Positions 10,937 to 21,381 of a stretch of 64,000 nucleotides of DNA are shown here, piece by piece. The notes under the pieces are model-generated. The model searched no databases. It saw only the letters and a list, made by a program, of their open reading frames with translations, and was not told the origin of the DNA. The stretch comes from Thiohalobacter thiocyanaticus (lineage in GTDB: Bacteria > Pseudomonadota > Gammaproteobacteria > Thiohalobacterales > Thiohalobacteraceae), in contig NZ_QZMU01000001.1 in the NCBI RefSeq assembly GCF_003932505.1, positions 62,001-126,000 on the forward strand. The letters are read 5' to 3'. How positions within the stretch are numbered: position 1 is the stretch's first letter; each line of letters starts with the position of its first letter. The position numbers and the translations under genes are program-made.

Positions 10937-12181
10937 TCAGCCGTTGAAGCGGCGCATGACGATGGTGCCGTTGGTCCCGCCGAAACCGAAGGAATTGGAC
11001 AGGGCGATGTCGAGCTTCATCTCGCGCGCCGTGTTCGGTACATAGTCGAGGTCGCAGTCCGGATCCGGGGTGGCATAGTTGATGGTCGGCGGAGCGACCT
11101 GATCCTGCAGGGACAGCGCAGTGAACACCGCTTCCACACCGCCGGCCGCGCCCAGCAGGTGGCCGGTCATGGATTTGGTGGAGCTGACCGCCAGCTTGTA
11201 GGCATGCTCGCCGAAGGTGGTCTTGATGGCCTCGGTCTCGGCCTTGTCCCCGGCCGGTGTGGAGGTGCCGTGGGCATTGATGTAGTCGATGTCTTCCGGT
11301 GCGATGCCGGCATCCTTCAGGGCGGCACGCATGCAGCGGACCGCGCCCTCCCCGCCTTCGGCAGGCTGGGTCATATGATGGGCGTCGCCGCTCATGCCGT
11401 AGCCGATCAGCTCGGCGTAGATCCTCGCCCCGCGACTGCGGGCGTGTTCCAGTTCTTCCAGCACCAGTACTCCGGCACCGTCGCCGAGCACGAAGCCGTC
11501 ACGGTCCCTGTCCCAGGGCCGGCTGGCGGTGGCCGGATCGTCATTGCGGGTGGATAGCGCACGGGCGGCGGCGAAGCCGCCCAGCCCCAGTGGGGTACTG
11601 GCCATCTCGGCGCCGCCGGCGACCATCACGTCGGCCTCGCCGTACTGGATGAAACGCGCGGCCTGACCGATGTTGTGAGTGCCGGTGGTGCAGGCGGTGA
11701 CCATGGCGATGTTGGGACCGCGGAAGCCGTGCATGATCGACAGGTTGCCCGAAATCATGTTGATGATACTGCTGGGCACGAAGAAGGGAGAGATCTTGCG
11801 TGGTCCGCTTTCGAGCAGGAGGGCGTGGTTTTTCTCGATGGTGCACAGACCGCCGATACCGGAGCCGATGGCCACACCGAAGCGGCCCTCCTCGTCGGAG
11901 GTGCCCTCCAGACCGGCATCGCGGATGGCCTGGATGCCGGCCGCCATGCCGTAATGGATGAAGGGATCCATCTTGCGGGCTTCCTTGGACGGCAGGTAGT
12001 CCGTGACCTCGAAACCTTCCACTGTCCCGCCGAAGCGCACCGAAAAGGCCGAAGTGTCAAAGCTGGTGATCGGACGGATACCACCCTGCCCGGCCCTGAT
12101 ATTGGCCCAGGCTTCTTCCACGGACAGTCCGACAGGTGCAATCGCACCCAGGCCGGTAATGACTACGCGACGACGTGACAA
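10937..12181 (-). CDS. fabF: 3-oxoacyl-ACP synthase II
   Basis: Elongating beta-ketoacyl-ACP synthase of type II fatty-acid synthesis, 414 aa. The nucleophile is Cys164 in TACTTGTHN; the two active-site histidines lie in [11 protein letters not shown] and [12 protein letters not shown]. It follows acpP across ~210 bases that contain a terminator, so it may have a separate promoter, and precedes pabB by 25 bases. Confidence 0.96.
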   Translation of the reverse strand: MSRRRVVITGLGAIAPVGLSVEEAWANIRAGQGGIRPITSFDTSAFSVRFGGTVEGFEVTDYLPSKEARKMDPFIHYGMAAGIQAIRDAGLEGTSDEEGRFGVAIGSGIGGLCTIEKNHALLLESGPRKISPFFVPSSIINMISGNLSIMHGFRGPNIAMVTACTTGTHNIGQAARFIQYGEADVMVAGGAEMASTPLGLGGFAAARALSTRNDDPATASRPWDRDRDGFVLGDGAGVLVLEELEHARSRGARIYAELIGYGMSGDAHHMTQPAEGGEGAVRCMRAALKDAGIAPEDIDYINAHGTSTPAGDKAETEAIKTTFGEHAYKLAVSSTKSMTGHLLGAAGGVEAVFTALSLQDQVAPPTINYATPDPDCDLDYVPNTAREMKLDIALSNSFGFGGTNGTIVMRRFNG

Positions 12182-12342
12182 GATGGCGCCTCTTGGAGAT
12201 GGAATCTCAAACCACGAAGTACACAGGGGACATCCGAAAACCCCGAGAGTTCAGATCCTCGGAGTCGGCGGACACGGTATGGCGTATGTACACACGCCAA
12301 TGATGCCCCGCGTGTTCCTGGCGGTCTTGTGGTTCGAATAAC

Positions 12343-12373
12343 AAAAGGCCGCGACCACATCAGTGGCTGCGGC
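12343..12373 (-). terminator. Terminator-like hairpin downstream of acpP
   Basis: A GC-rich stem (GCCGC..CCAC with GTGG..GCGGC, 12348-12358/12363-12373, two central mismatches) with a four-base loop is followed on the minus strand by TTTTGTTA. It lies between acpP and fabF and would limit read-through from the abundant acpP transcript. Confidence 0.65.
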
Positions 12374-12394
12374 ACTGGATTTTACCCGGGCGGA

Positions 12395-12631
12395 TCAGCC
12401 CAGATTGGCGTTGATGTAGTCGATCGCCTGTTGCACGGTGGTGATCTTCTCGGCTTCCTCGTCGGGAATTTCGCATTCGAATTCCTCTTCCAGGGCCATC
12501 ACCAGCTCGACGGTGTCCAGAGAATCCGCGCCCAGATCGTCCACGAAGGAAGCACCCGTGGTGACTTCATCTTCCTTCACACCCAGCTGTTCGACAACAA
12601 TCTTCTTAACCCGTTCTTCGATATTACTCAT
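12395..12631 (-). CDS. acpP: Acyl carrier protein
   Basis: 78-aa acidic carrier protein holding growing acyl chains on phosphopantetheine. The attachment serine is Ser37 in GADSLDTVE. The sequence is close to E. coli AcpP through its length. GGAGGAAAG precedes the ATG. It sits between fabG and fabF, the standard order, and is followed by a terminator hairpin. Confidence 0.97.
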   Translation of the reverse strand: MSNIEERVKKIVVEQLGVKEDEVTTGASFVDDLGADSLDTVELVMALEEEFECEIPDEEAEKITTVQQAIDYINANLG

Positions 12632-12676
12632 GATGAATCTTTCCTCCGAGACTTCAGGCAGTAAACTGCGGCCGGT

Positions 12677-12705
12677 ATTGTAGTGAAAAGCCCCAGGCTA
12701 ATCCA
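12677..12705 (-). promoter_or_regulatory. Possible acpP promoter
   Basis: The 183-base fabG-acpP gap contains, on the minus strand, a TACAAT -10 hexamer at 12682-12677. No good -35 box is seen at the right distance (TGGATT at ~12705-12700). A dedicated acpP promoter is expected from the gene's high expression in relatives, but the assignment is weak. Confidence 0.3.
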
Positions 12706-12814
12706 GCAGAAATACTGCCGGCATCAGCCTGCGCGGCTTCCGCTCCACACCGGGCAGAGTGGATGGATAACTTTCCATATAACAGTGTGATACAACAGTT
12801 TCCTATAAAAACCA

Positions 12815-13558
12815 TCAGGCCATGTACATGCCGCCGTTGACGTGCAGTGTTTCGCCCGTGATATAGCCGGCCTCGTCGGAGGCGAGAAATGCCACGGCAT
12901 TGGCAATGTCTGCCGCGTCTCCGAGCCGGCCCAGCGGGATGCTGGCCAGCAGGGCCTGGCGCTGGTCCTCGGGCAGGGCCCGGGTCATATCGGTGTCGAT
13001 GAACCCGGGCGCCACCGTATTGACGGTAATGCCGCGCGAGCCGACCTCGCGGGCCAGCGACTTGGCAAATCCGATCATGCCGGCCTTGGCCGCGGCATAG
13101 TTGGCCTGTCCGGGATTGCCGCTGACACCGACCACGGAGGCGATGTTGATGATCCGACCCTGTCTGGCCTTCATCATGCCGCGCAGGCAGGCCCGGGACA
13201 GGCGGAAGACGGAATTGAGATTGGCATCAATCACCGCGTCCCACTCCTCCGGTTTCATGCGCATGAGCAGGTTGTCGCGGGTGATGCCGGCGTTGTTGAC
13301 CAGGAGAGTGGGTGAACCGATCTCGTCGCCGATCGATTTCACCAGGGCATCCACCCCGCCGGCGTCGGTGACATCCAGCACCCGGCCGGTGCCCTTGATG
13401 CCCTCTGCCGAAAAGGTTTCGCCGATGGCGGCCGCGCCCGCCTCGCTGGTGGCGGTACCGATGACGGTGGCGCCGCGCCGGCCCAGGGTCAGGGCGATGG
13501 CCTGGCCGATGCCGCGGCTGGCGCCGGTGACCAGGGCGATGTGCTTGTCCAGACTCAT
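12815..13558 (-). CDS. fabG: 3-oxoacyl-ACP reductase
   Basis: NADPH-dependent short-chain dehydrogenase for the first reduction of fatty-acid elongation, 247 aa. The cofactor motif TGASRGIGQA is at residues 11-20, NNAG at 88-91, and the catalytic triad is Ser141, Tyr154 and Lys158 (YAAAK). Close to E. coli FabG in length and sequence. It is flanked by fabD upstream and acpP downstream. Confidence 0.96.
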   Translation of the reverse strand: MSLDKHIALVTGASRGIGQAIALTLGRRGATVIGTATSEAGAAAIGETFSAEGIKGTGRVLDVTDAGGVDALVKSIGDEIGSPTLLVNNAGITRDNLLMRMKPEEWDAVIDANLNSVFRLSRACLRGMMKARQGRIINIASVVGVSGNPGQANYAAAKAGMIGFAKSLAREVGSRGITVNTVAPGFIDTDMTRALPEDQRQALLASIPLGRLGDAADIANAVAFLASDEAGYITGETLHVNGGMYMA

Positions 13559-13596
13559 GTCAAATCACCTTTCCGATAGCCGTTCTTGATATAGCC

Positions 13597-13676
13597 GTAG
13601 GTCGGGTTAGCGCAGCGTAACCCGACACAAACGCGGCCTGGTGTCGGGTTACGCACTTCGTGCCAACCCGACCTAC
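13597..13676. repeat. Palindromic GTAGGTCGGGTT repeat
   Basis: About 80 bases built from GTAGGTCGGGTTAGC..GTAACCCGAC followed by GTCGGGTTACGC..GCCAACCCGACCTAC, forming nested stems in the fabG-fabD gap. A CGTGGGTTTCGTGGATT stretch follows at ~13692. Confidence 0.75.
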
Positions 13677-13731
13677 ACGCTTTCATAGTTTTCGTGGGTT
13701 TCGTGGATTTATTAGTAACCATTGCGTGTTT

Positions 13732-14676
13732 TCAGATCTGTTCCAGCGCCGCATCCAGACTGGCCGGATCGTACACCGGCAGCGCGGTCATGTCCTTCGC
13801 GATGCGCCTGTTCAGCCCGGCCAGTACCTTGCCGGGACCGCATTCGATCAGCCGGGTCACACCCTCGGCCTGCATATACCGGATGGTCTCGACCCAGCGC
13901 ACCGGGTTGTGGAGCTGGCGTGCGAGCAGATCCCGGATCTCGTTGGCGTCGCTGTGCGGCCGTACATCGACGTTGTGAATGACGTTGATGCTGGGGGTGC
14001 GCAGATCGGCCCGTGCCAGTTCACCGGCCAGGGCCTCGGCCGCCGGCTGCATCAGGCTGCAGTGCGAGGGCACGCTCACCGGCAGCGGCACGGCCCGTTT
14101 GGCGCCGGCCGCCTTCGCCTGGGCCACGGCCCGCTCGACGGCGGCAGCGGCGCCGGCAATGACCACCTGCCCGGGCGCGTTGAAATTCACCTGTTCGACC
14201 ACCTCGCCCGCGGCGGCCTCCTCGCATACTGCACGCACGGCCTCGTCGTCCAGGCCCAGGATGGCAGCCATGGCGCCCTCGCCCGCCGGTACGGCCTGCT
14301 GCATGAACCGGGCGCGACTCTCGACCAGTTTGACCGCGGCGGGAAACTCCAGCACCCCGGCGCAGACCAGGGCGCTGTACTCACCCAGGCTGTGCCCGGC
14401 CAGCATGGCCGGACGCCTGTCGGTGGCACGGGCCAGCACCCGCCAGACGGCCACGCCGGCGGCGAGCATGGCCGGCTGGGTCCTGTCGGTCTGGTTGAGC
14501 TGTTCTTCCGGCCCGTTCTGAACCAGCTGCCACAGGTCATAGCCGAGCACCTCGGAGGCCTCGGCGAAGGTTTCGCCGACCTGGGGGTGGACGGCGGCGA
14601 GCTCACCCAGCATGCCCACGCTCTGCGAACCCTGTCCGGGAAAGACGTAGGCGAGTGTGTAGTCGAAGTCAGTCAT
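13732..14676 (-). CDS. fabD: Malonyl-CoA:ACP transacylase
   Basis: Loads malonyl groups on acyl carrier protein, 314 aa. The nucleophile is Ser96 in AGHSLGEYSALV and the catalytic His205 lies in VPSHCSLM; the N-terminal FPGQGSQ (12-18) is also typical. It lies between fabH and fabG but is separated from both by repeat-filled gaps (~170 and ~240 bases), so the cluster is not tightly packed here. Confidence 0.96.
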   Translation of the reverse strand: MTDFDYTLAYVFPGQGSQSVGMLGELAAVHPQVGETFAEASEVLGYDLWQLVQNGPEEQLNQTDRTQPAMLAAGVAVWRVLARATDRRPAMLAGHSLGEYSALVCAGVLEFPAAVKLVESRARFMQQAVPAGEGAMAAILGLDDEAVRAVCEEAAAGEVVEQVNFNAPGQVVIAGAAAAVERAVAQAKAAGAKRAVPLPVSVPSHCSLMQPAAEALAGELARADLRTPSINVIHNVDVRPHSDANEIRDLLARQLHNPVRWVETIRYMQAEGVTRLIECGPGKVLAGLNRRIAKDMTALPVYDPASLDAALEQI

Positions 14677-14710
14677 GGTTTTCCGTTTATTCTGTATTGC
14701 AGAATGCCTT

Positions 14711-14875
14711 ACACAGCGGTCAGGAATATTGGCTACAACGCCGAGGACACCGTCATCCCCGCGCAGGCGGGGATCCAGTAGCCGCGGCGGTATATGGATC
14801 CCGCCGGAGCCTGTGCCGGTGCAGGCCGGTACGGGAATGACGTTGCGTCAGTGTAGCTATATATTCTGCCCCTGA
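14711..14875. repeat. Dispersed palindromic repeat, extended copy
   Basis: The core CGTCATCCCCGCG...GGGAATGACG element (14751-14842) is flanked by an outer arm (ACACAGCGGTCAGGAATAT..GGCTACA) and its counterpart after the core (TGTAGCTATATATTCTG..CCTGAG). The same outer arms surround the copies at 23276 and 52468. It fills the fabH-fabD gap. Confidence 0.75.
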
Positions 14876-14918
14876 GTTGTGTGTTTCTGGCGCTCCTGGC
14901 GTCTTGGCGGTTCATAAC

Positions 14919-15887
14919 TCAGAACTTCAGCAGCGCCGAGCCCCAGGTGAAGCCGCCGCCGAAGGCCTCCATCAGCAGGGTCTCGCCGCGCTGGATACGG
15001 CCGTCGCGTACGGCGACATCCAGCGCCATGGGCACCGAGGCGGCCGAGGTGTTGCCGTGCTGATCGACCGTCACCACCACCCGTTCCGGCGGCATGTTCA
15101 GTTTGCGCGCGGTGGCGTTGATGATGCGGATGTTGGCCTGGTGCGGGATCAGCCAGTCGACATCGGCCTGGGTCATGTGATTGGCCTCCAGGGTCTCGTC
15201 GACGATCCGCCCGAGGGTGTTGACGGCCATCCGGAACACTTCGTTGCCCTTCATGTGGATGTAGGCCTCGCCCCGGACCAGGGCGTCGAAGTTGCTGGAC
15301 ACACCGACATTCACGGTCAGCAGGCTTTCGTAGTTGCCGTCGGCATGCAGATGGGTGGACAGGATCCCCGGCTCCTCGCTTGCCTCGAGGATGACCGCCC
15401 CGGCGCCGTCGCCGAACAGCACGCAGGTGCTGCGGTCGGTCCAGTCGATGATGCGTGACAGCGTCTCGGCGCCGATGACCAGGGCGCATTTCGCCGCGCC
15501 GGTGCGGATGAACTTGTCGGCCACGCCCAGGGCGTAGACGAAGCCGGTGCACACGGCCTGTATGTCGAAGGCCGCGCAGCCGTGGATGTCCAGGCGCTGC
15601 TGGACCAGGCAGGCGGTGCTGGGAAAGACGCGGTCCGGGGTGGTGGTGGCGACGATGATCAGGTCGATGTCGTCGGGGCTGCGCCCGGCGGCCTCCAGCG
15701 CCCGGCGCGCAGCCTGCTCGGCCAGGTCGCAGGTGGTCTGGTCGTCGGCGGCGATGTGGCGCTTCTCGATGCCGGTGCGTTCCCGGATCCACTGGTCGTT
15801 GGTCTCGACCATCTGTTCCAGATCGTGATTGGTCAGCACCTTCTCGGGCAGATAGCTGCCGGTCCCTGTAATGCGTGCGTAGCTCAC
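14919..15887 (-). CDS. fabH: 3-oxoacyl-ACP synthase III
   Basis: Starts fatty-acid synthesis by condensing acetyl-CoA with malonyl-ACP. Length is 322 aa with the full triad: Cys113 (AVCTGF), His249 (IPHQAN) and Asn279 (QHGNTSAAS). The start is a GTG at 15887 that overlaps the plsX stop as GTGA. ELARFW-type gene order yceD-rpmF-plsX-fabH is intact. Confidence 0.95.
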   Translation of the reverse strand: MSYARITGTGSYLPEKVLTNHDLEQMVETNDQWIRERTGIEKRHIAADDQTTCDLAEQAARRALEAAGRSPDDIDLIIVATTTPDRVFPSTACLVQQRLDIHGCAAFDIQAVCTGFVYALGVADKFIRTGAAKCALVIGAETLSRIIDWTDRSTCVLFGDGAGAVILEASEEPGILSTHLHADGNYESLLTVNVGVSSNFDALVRGEAYIHMKGNEVFRMAVNTLGRIVDETLEANHMTQADVDWLIPHQANIRIINATARKLNMPPERVVVTVDQHGNTSAASVPMALDVAVRDGRIQRGETLLMEAFGGGFTWGSALLKF

Positions 15888-16915
15888 ACCGCCTGCCTTT
15901 CGTTCAGTTGCGCTTCCAGTTGATGGTCGATGCGGTCCGGGACCGCCTTCTCGACCTCCTTGACCGCCACTCCGATGGCGTTGGCGAAGGCCTGGGCATC
16001 GGCCCCGCCATGACTCTTGATCACGATGCCGCGCAGACCCAGCAGGCTGGCGCCGTTGTAGTTGCGCGGATCGACCCGGCGCCGGAAGGCGCGGATCACT
16101 GGCAGGGCGATCAGACCGGCCAGCCGGGTCAGGGGATTGCGGGTGAACTCTTCCTTCATGAACTGGGCGATCATCTTCGCCACGCCCTCACTGGTCTTCA
16201 GTGCGACGTTGCCGATGAAGCCGTCGCAGACCACCACGTCCACATCGCCGGTGTAGACGTCATCGCCCTCCACGAAGCCGACATAATTGAGCGAACTGTC
16301 GTGGAGCAGGCGCGCGGCCTCCTTGACCTGGTCATTGCCCTTGATCTCCTCCTCGCCGATGTTGAGCAGGCCGACCCGGGGGGCGTCGATGCCGTCAACG
16401 GCATGGGCCAGCACCGAGCCCATCACGGCGAACTGGAACAGGTGTTCGGCGGTGCAGCCAACGTTGGCGCCCAGATCCAGCATCAGGGTGCGACCCCTGA
16501 TCGAGGGAATGGCGGTGAGAATGGCAGGCCGGTCGATGCCCGGCAGGGTCTTGAGCAGGTAGCGCGCAGTGGCCATGAGAGCCCCGGTGTTGCCGGCGCT
16601 GACCGCGGCCTGGGCGGTCCCATCCTTGACCAGGTCGATAGCCACGCGCATGGAGGAGTCCTTCTTGAAGCGCAGCGCCCGCGAGGGCAGTTCGTCCATC
16701 TCCACCACCTCGCTGGCGTGATGAACGCGCAGACGCTGCGATTGCAGCAGCTGTCGGTGCGGTTCCAGATGTCCTTCGAGTACGGCCTGGTCGCCGACCA
16801 GTATCAGTTCCAGCCCCGGATGTTTCGACAGCGCCCTGACGGCTGCAGGGATCACGGCCCCGGGGCCGACATCGCCTCCCATGGCATCCAGCGAGATGAC
16901 AACCCTATCCGTCAC
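15884..16915 (-). CDS. plsX: Phosphate acyltransferase PlsX
   Basis: Converts acyl-ACP to acyl-phosphate for phospholipid synthesis. Length is 343 aa; the start [16 protein letters not shown] and central [10 protein letters not shown] are hallmark motifs of PlsX. Peripheral membrane association is typical for the family. It is coupled to fabH by a four-base overlap and follows rpmF across a GC-rich hairpin. Confidence 0.95.
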   Translation of the reverse strand: MTDRVVISLDAMGGDVGPGAVIPAAVRALSKHPGLELILVGDQAVLEGHLEPHRQLLQSQRLRVHHASEVVEMDELPSRALRFKKDSSMRVAIDLVKDGTAQAAVSAGNTGALMATARYLLKTLPGIDRPAILTAIPSIRGRTLMLDLGANVGCTAEHLFQFAVMGSVLAHAVDGIDAPRVGLLNIGEEEIKGNDQVKEAARLLHDSSLNYVGFVEGDDVYTGDVDVVVCDGFIGNVALKTSEGVAKMIAQFMKEEFTRNPLTRLAGLIALPVIRAFRRRVDPRNYNGASLLGLRGIVIKSHGGADAQAFANAIGVAVKEVEKAVPDRIDHQLEAQLNERQAV

Positions 16916-16950
16916 GCGTGTCGTTTATCCGTTGCTAGGGCAGAAACGCG

Positions 16951-16986
16951 CGCGGCGCGCGAGCCGATCGGCTGCCGCGCGCCGCG
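16951..16986. other. GC-rich hairpin between rpmF and plsX
   Basis: A nearly perfect palindrome (CGCGGCGCGCG-AGCCGAT with ATCGGCT-GCCGCGCGCCGCG) lies 19 bases after rpmF; the AGCCGATCGG core occurs a second time at ~16993. There is no U-tract, so it is more likely an mRNA-stabilising or processing stem than a terminator. Confidence 0.5.
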
Positions 16987-17004
16987 TGGTCGAGCCGATC
17001 GGTT

Positions 17005-17184
17005 TCAGTCGAGGTCGCGGTCGATGACCTTGCGACCGCGATAGTAGCCATCGGGACTGATGTGATGACGCAGATGCGTCTCGCCCGTGGTCGGTTCGAT
17101 CGACAGGGCCTTGCCTTTCAAGGCGTCATGGGAACGGCGCATGCCGCGCTTGGAAGGTGTCTTGCGATTCTGTTGGACAGCCAT
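17005..17184 (-). CDS. rpmF: 50S ribosomal protein L32
   Basis: 59-aa basic ribosomal protein. Reading the minus strand from ATG 17184 gives [17 protein letters not shown], then a region ending [15 protein letters not shown], the characteristic L32 pattern. It lacks the zinc-binding cysteines found in some L32 forms. It sits 27 bases after yceD and before plsX, its conserved location in Proteobacteria. Confidence 0.95.
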   Translation of the reverse strand: MAVQQNRKTPSKRGMRRSHDALKGKALSIEPTTGETHLRHHISPDGYYRGRKVIDRDLD

Positions 17185-17211
17185 GGTGTCGACTCCTGCA
17201 TTGAATGCTAG

Positions 17212-17736
17212 CTAGTGTTTCTTCAAATCCGTCAATACGGCGAAGGGGTTGTCGCCGGTTTCCTGCTCCGGCGCGTCCTCCCCGCCGGTTTCGGCCGCGG
17301 TTCCGAGCCGGGCCGTGCATTCCTGCTCCGCGTGCTTGGGGAAATCGGCCAGTGCGAGCAGCAGCTCATCCTCGACCAGATCCGTCAGTGCCAGCCTGTC
17401 TTCCGTCAGCAGCAGCGGCTCGTAACCTTCGGGCAGGCGCTCGATGAGGGCCTCTGATTCGACCAGCCCGAGCCTGACCTCCTGCTGCACCGGAAACCGC
17501 ATCCGGCCCAGGCAGCGCTGACAGATCAGATGCAGCTCACCCGTGATGCGTCCCGTAATGCCTTCCACCCCGGTATCGAAACGTCCGAAGTGCAGCTCGA
17601 CCGCCACCTCACCCTCGGTGTCATACAGCTGTTCGGCCAGACGCGTAAAACGCTCGACAGGGAGTGTCCCTTCGAGGATACGGCCCTGGCGGATCAGGGT
17701 TACCGGGTCGATCCAGTCCGGCAGGCGCGGGTGCAT
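17212..17736 (-). CDS. yceD: YceD/DUF177 family protein (23S rRNA accumulation)
   Basis: 174-aa acidic protein of the YceD family, implicated in 23S rRNA accumulation in bacteria and plants. Signatures are CQRCLGRM in the middle and the conserved end NPFAVLTDLKKH. The open frame continues 30 codons upstream, but ATG 17736 (MHPRLPDWIDP) matches family starts. It is the first gene of the yceD-rpmF-plsX-fabH run and is divergent from the carboxylase gene. Confidence 0.9.
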   Translation of the reverse strand: MHPRLPDWIDPVTLIRQGRILEGTLPVERFTRLAEQLYDTEGEVAVELHFGRFDTGVEGITGRITGELHLICQRCLGRMRFPVQQEVRLGLVESEALIERLPEGYEPLLLTEDRLALTDLVEDELLLALADFPKHAEQECTARLGTAAETGGEDAPEQETGDNPFAVLTDLKKH

Positions 17737-17909
17737 AAGCGGCGCATCATAATGTCTCCAAGCGCCTGTGTCAAAACAAAAAAGGCCGTTTGTGACAGGC
17801 GTCCGGCCGGTCCCCGGCATTGACATGCCCGGGCCTTTTACGTAGAAGTCGCGGACACGCTGCCCGCAGCAGGAACGCCGGAATCGGCCCAGGCCCCAGG
17901 GAAATCAAC

Positions 17910-19328
17910 GTGATAAAAAAGGTACTGATCGCCAACCGGGGAGAGATCGCGGTGCGCATCGTGCGCGCCTGCCGGGAGCTGGGCATCCGCTCGGCCGCCA
18001 TCTTCACCGACGCCGACCGTCACGCCCTGCATGTGAAAAAGGCCGACGAGGCCTACAACATCGGCCCCGACTCGGTGGCCGGCTACCTCAATGCCCACCG
18101 GATCGTGAACCTGGCCCATGCCACGGGCTGCGACGCGCTCCACCCCGGTTATGGCTTTCTTTCGGAAAACGCCGAGTTGGCGGAGATCTGCGCCCGCCGC
18201 GGCATCCGCTTCATCGGCCCGGACGCCGACGTGATCCGCCGCATGGGCGACAAGACCGAGGCCCGGCGCAGCATGCAGGCCGCGGGCGTGCCCGTGGTCC
18301 CCGGCAGCGAGGGCAACCTGGACAGCCTGGACGCCGCCCTGAGCCTCGCGGACGGCATCGGCTACCCGGTCATGCTCAAGGCCACCTCCGGCGGCGGCGG
18401 CCGCGGCATCCGGCGCTGCGACAGCGCCGAGGCGCTGCGGCGCAATTATGACCGGGTTCTGTCCGAGGCGCAGAAGGCCTTCGGCAGCGCCGATGTGTTC
18501 CTGGAAAAGTGCGTGGTCGATCCACGCCACATCGAGGTACAGATCCTGGCCGATGGACAGGGTAACGTCATTCACCTGTTTGAACGCGACTGCTCCATCC
18601 AGCGGCGTCATCAGAAACTGATCGAAATCGCCCCCTCCCCCCAGCTGACCGAGGCGCAGCGCACGCGCATCGGCGAATACGCCGTGAAGGCCGCGCGCAC
18701 GGTCGGCTACCAGAATGCCGGTACAGTGGAGTTCCTCATGGAGGGCGATGACAATTTCTACTTCATGGAGATGAACACCCGGCTGCAGGTCGAGCATACG
18801 GTGACCGAGGAGATCACCGGCGTGGATATCGTCCAGGAGCAGATCCGCATCGCCGCCGGCCAGCCCCTGCGTTATGCCCAGTCCGACATCCAGCGTCGCG
18901 GTTTTGCCATGGAACTGCGCATCAATGCCGAGGATCCGCAGAACGACTTCCTGCCCAGCTTCGGCCGCATCACCCGCTATTTCGCCCCGGGCGGACCGGG
19001 TGTGCGCACCGACGCGGCCATCTATACCGGCTACCACATTCCGCCCTACTATGACTCCATGTGCGCCAAGCTGACCGTCTGGGCCATGGACTGGGAGGCG
19101 CTGCTGAACCGGGCCGAACGTGCCCTGCACGATATCGGGGTCTACGGGGTCAAGACCACCATCCCCTATTTCCTGGAAATCCTGCGCACGCCCGATTTCC
19201 GCGCCGCGCATTTCAACACCGGTTTTGTCGAGGCCCATCCCGAACTGACCAGTTACACCGTGCGCCGCCCCACCCGGGAGATGGCGGCCGTGATCGCCGC
19301 GGCTGTGGCCGCGCATGCCGGATTCTGA
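17910..19328 (+). CDS. pycA: Pyruvate carboxylase subunit A (biotin carboxylase)
   Basis: ATP-grasp biotin carboxylase, 472 aa, that carboxylates biotin with bicarbonate and ATP. Visible: MIKKVLIANRGEIAVRI at the start (GTG start at 17910), the glycine-rich KATSGGGGRGIR, EKCVVDPRHIEVQ and FMEMNTRLQVEHTVTE. It ends before any biotinyl domain. The next gene encodes a carboxyltransferase with a biotinyl domain, which points to a two-subunit pyruvate carboxylase making oxaloacetate for citrate synthase, rather than acetyl-CoA carboxylase AccC. Confidence 0.88.
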   Translation: MIKKVLIANRGEIAVRIVRACRELGIRSAAIFTDADRHALHVKKADEAYNIGPDSVAGYLNAHRIVNLAHATGCDALHPGYGFLSENAELAEICARRGIRFIGPDADVIRRMGDKTEARRSMQAAGVPVVPGSEGNLDSLDAALSLADGIGYPVMLKATSGGGGRGIRRCDSAEALRRNYDRVLSEAQKAFGSADVFLEKCVVDPRHIEVQILADGQGNVIHLFERDCSIQRRHQKLIEIAPSPQLTEAQRTRIGEYAVKAARTVGYQNAGTVEFLMEGDDNFYFMEMNTRLQVEHTVTEEITGVDIVQEQIRIAAGQPLRYAQSDIQRRGFAMELRINAEDPQNDFLPSFGRITRYFAPGGPGVRTDAAIYTGYHIPPYYDSMCAKLTVWAMDWEALLNRAERALHDIGVYGVKTTIPYFLEILRTPDFRAAHFNTGFVEAHPELTSYTVRRPTREMAAVIAAAVAAHAGF

Positions 19329-19370
19329 TGGATGAAAACCAATCAGCCTCTGCTGCACTACAACAGATTT

Positions 19371-19501
19371 CGTCATCCCGGCGCAGGCCGGGATCCAGGC
19401 ACCTCTGCGGTCACTGGATTACTCGCTGCGCTCGCCCTTCGGGCCGCCCTCCGGGCGTTCAACGCGCTGCGCGCTTTTGTCCGGCCTGCGCCGGAATGAC
19501 G
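19371..19501. repeat. Dispersed palindromic repeat, long-form copy
   Basis: About 131 bases bounded by CGTCATCCCGGCGCAGGCC and its inverted partner GGCCTGCGCCGGAATGACG. The interior (TGGATTACTCGCTGCGCTC .. GTTCAACGCGCTGC .. CGCTTTTGTCC) is shared with the copy at 52468, so these two form a sub-family. It lies between pycA and pycB. Confidence 0.8.
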
Positions 19502-19558
19502 GGAACAAGGTTGCTCATGCACGGTCAGGCAATGTCACAATAATAGGACTTTTTTTCG

Positions 19559-21381
19559 ATGGCGAAGACCCACATCACCGAACTCGTGCTGCGCGACGGC
19601 CATCAGTCGCTGATCGCCACCCGCATGCGCACCGAGGATATGCTGCCCATCTGCCCCCAGCTCGACCAGGCCGGCTACTGGTCGCTGGAGGTCTGGGGCG
19701 GGGCTACCTTCGATGCCTGTCTGCGCTATCTCAAGGAGGATCCCTGGGAGCGCCTGCATCAGCTGCGCCGGGCCCTGCCGAACTCACGGCTGCAGATGCT
19801 GCTGCGCGGCCAGAATCTGCTCGGCTACCGCCATTATTCGGATGACGTTGTCAGCGCCTTCGTCGAACGCGCCGCGGCGGGCGGCATCGATGTGTTCCGC
19901 ATCTTCGATGCGCTCAACGACACCCGCAACCTGGAAACCGCCATCCGTGCGGTCAAGGCCACCGGCAAGCACGCCCAGGGGACGATCTGCTACACGACCA
20001 GCCCGGTCCACGACATCGGGACCTTCATGGACATGGCGCGCGAACTGGAACGTCTCGGCTGCGACAGCATTGCCATCAAGGACATGGCGGGACTGCTCAC
20101 GCCCATGGTGGCCGGCGAGCTGATCCGCGGGCTCAGACAGGCCGTGAGTATCCCGCTGCATCTGCACATGCACGCCACGGCGGGGGTGGCGGAGATGTGT
20201 CAGTTGAAGGCGCTCGAGAACGGTTGCGAACACATCGACACAGCGATTTCATCCTTCGCCGGCGGCGCCAGTCATCCGCCCACCGAGAGCATGGTCGCGG
20301 CACTCGCCGGCACCGATTACGACACCGGCCTGGATCTGAACGCCCTGCAGGAGATCGGTTTCTATTTCCGTGAAGTGCGCAAAAAGTACCACCAGTTCGA
20401 GAGCGACTTCACCGGCCTGGACACCCGGGTGCAGATCTACCAGGTGCCCGGCGGCATGATCTCAAACCTCTACAACCAGCTGCGCGAACAGGGCGAGCTG
20501 GGCCGCATGAATGAAGTGCTGGCCGAAATTCCGCGGGTGCGCGAGGACCTGGGGTACCCGCCGCTGGTTACGCCCACTTCACAGATCGTCGGCACCCAGG
20601 CAGTGATGAACGTGCTCACCGGCGCCCGCTACAAGAGCATCACCAATGAAGTGAAGCTCTATCTGCAGGGCCGCTATGGCCGCGCACCCGGTGAGGTGAA
20701 CGCCATGCTGCGCCAGCAGGCCATCGGCAACGAGGAGGTGATCGACACCCGTCCCGCCGACCTGCTCTCGCGCCGGAGATGGACAACCTGCGCGGCGAGA
20801 TCGGCGAGCTGGCGCAATCGGAAGAAGACGTGCTGACCTATGCCATGTTCCCCGAGATCGGCCGCGAGTTCCTGGAACACCGCAACAACGGCACCCTCGT
20901 CCCCGAACCGCTGGAGCCGCCTGCGGGCAACGGTGATATGGGCCGGCCAACCGAATTCAATGTCACCCTGCACGGCGAGACCTACCACATCCGCGTGACC
21001 GGGGCCGGCCACAGGAGCCAGGACAAGCGGCCCTTCTATCTCAGCGTCGACGGCGTGCCCGAGGAGATTCTGCTGGAATCGCTGGAAGAGCTGGAATATG
21101 ACGAAGGCGGTGCCCCGCAGCCGCGTCAGCCCAGAGGCAGCAACCGCCCGCGCGCGACCCAGCCCGGGCATGTCACCACCTCCATGCCCGGTACCGTGAT
21201 CGACGTGCTGGTCGAGGTCGGCGCGGGGGTCAATGCCGGCGATCCCCTGCTGGTGGCCGAGGCGATGAAGATGGAAACCGAGATCCAGGCACCCATCGCC
21301 GGCACGGTCACCGCCATCCATGTGGCAAAGGGGGACCGCGTCAATCCCGACGAAACCCTGCTGGAAATCGAGCCCGCCTGA
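19559..21381 (+). CDS. pycB: Pyruvate carboxylase subunit B / oxaloacetate decarboxylase alpha type (frame-disrupted)
   Basis: Carboxyltransferase plus biotinyl domain. The first part (19559 to ~20770) shows LVLRDGHQSLIATRMR with metal-ligand Asp13, the carbamylated Lys174 in AIKDMAGL and HLHMH (201-205). The second part (from ~20779) runs from MDNLRGEIGEL to the biotin motif EAMKMET near the C-terminus. The two frames join at 20768-20774, where CTCTCG appears in place of the expected CTCG: a two-base insertion. No decarboxylase membrane subunits are present, which favours pyruvate carboxylase. The stop overlaps maf as TGATG. An assembly error is more likely than loss of function. Confidence 0.85.

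Noticed and set aside
17910-19328. Acetyl-CoA carboxylase subunit AccC
   Set aside because: No accB is adjacent, while a carboxyltransferase with its own biotinyl domain follows; pyruvate carboxylase fits better.
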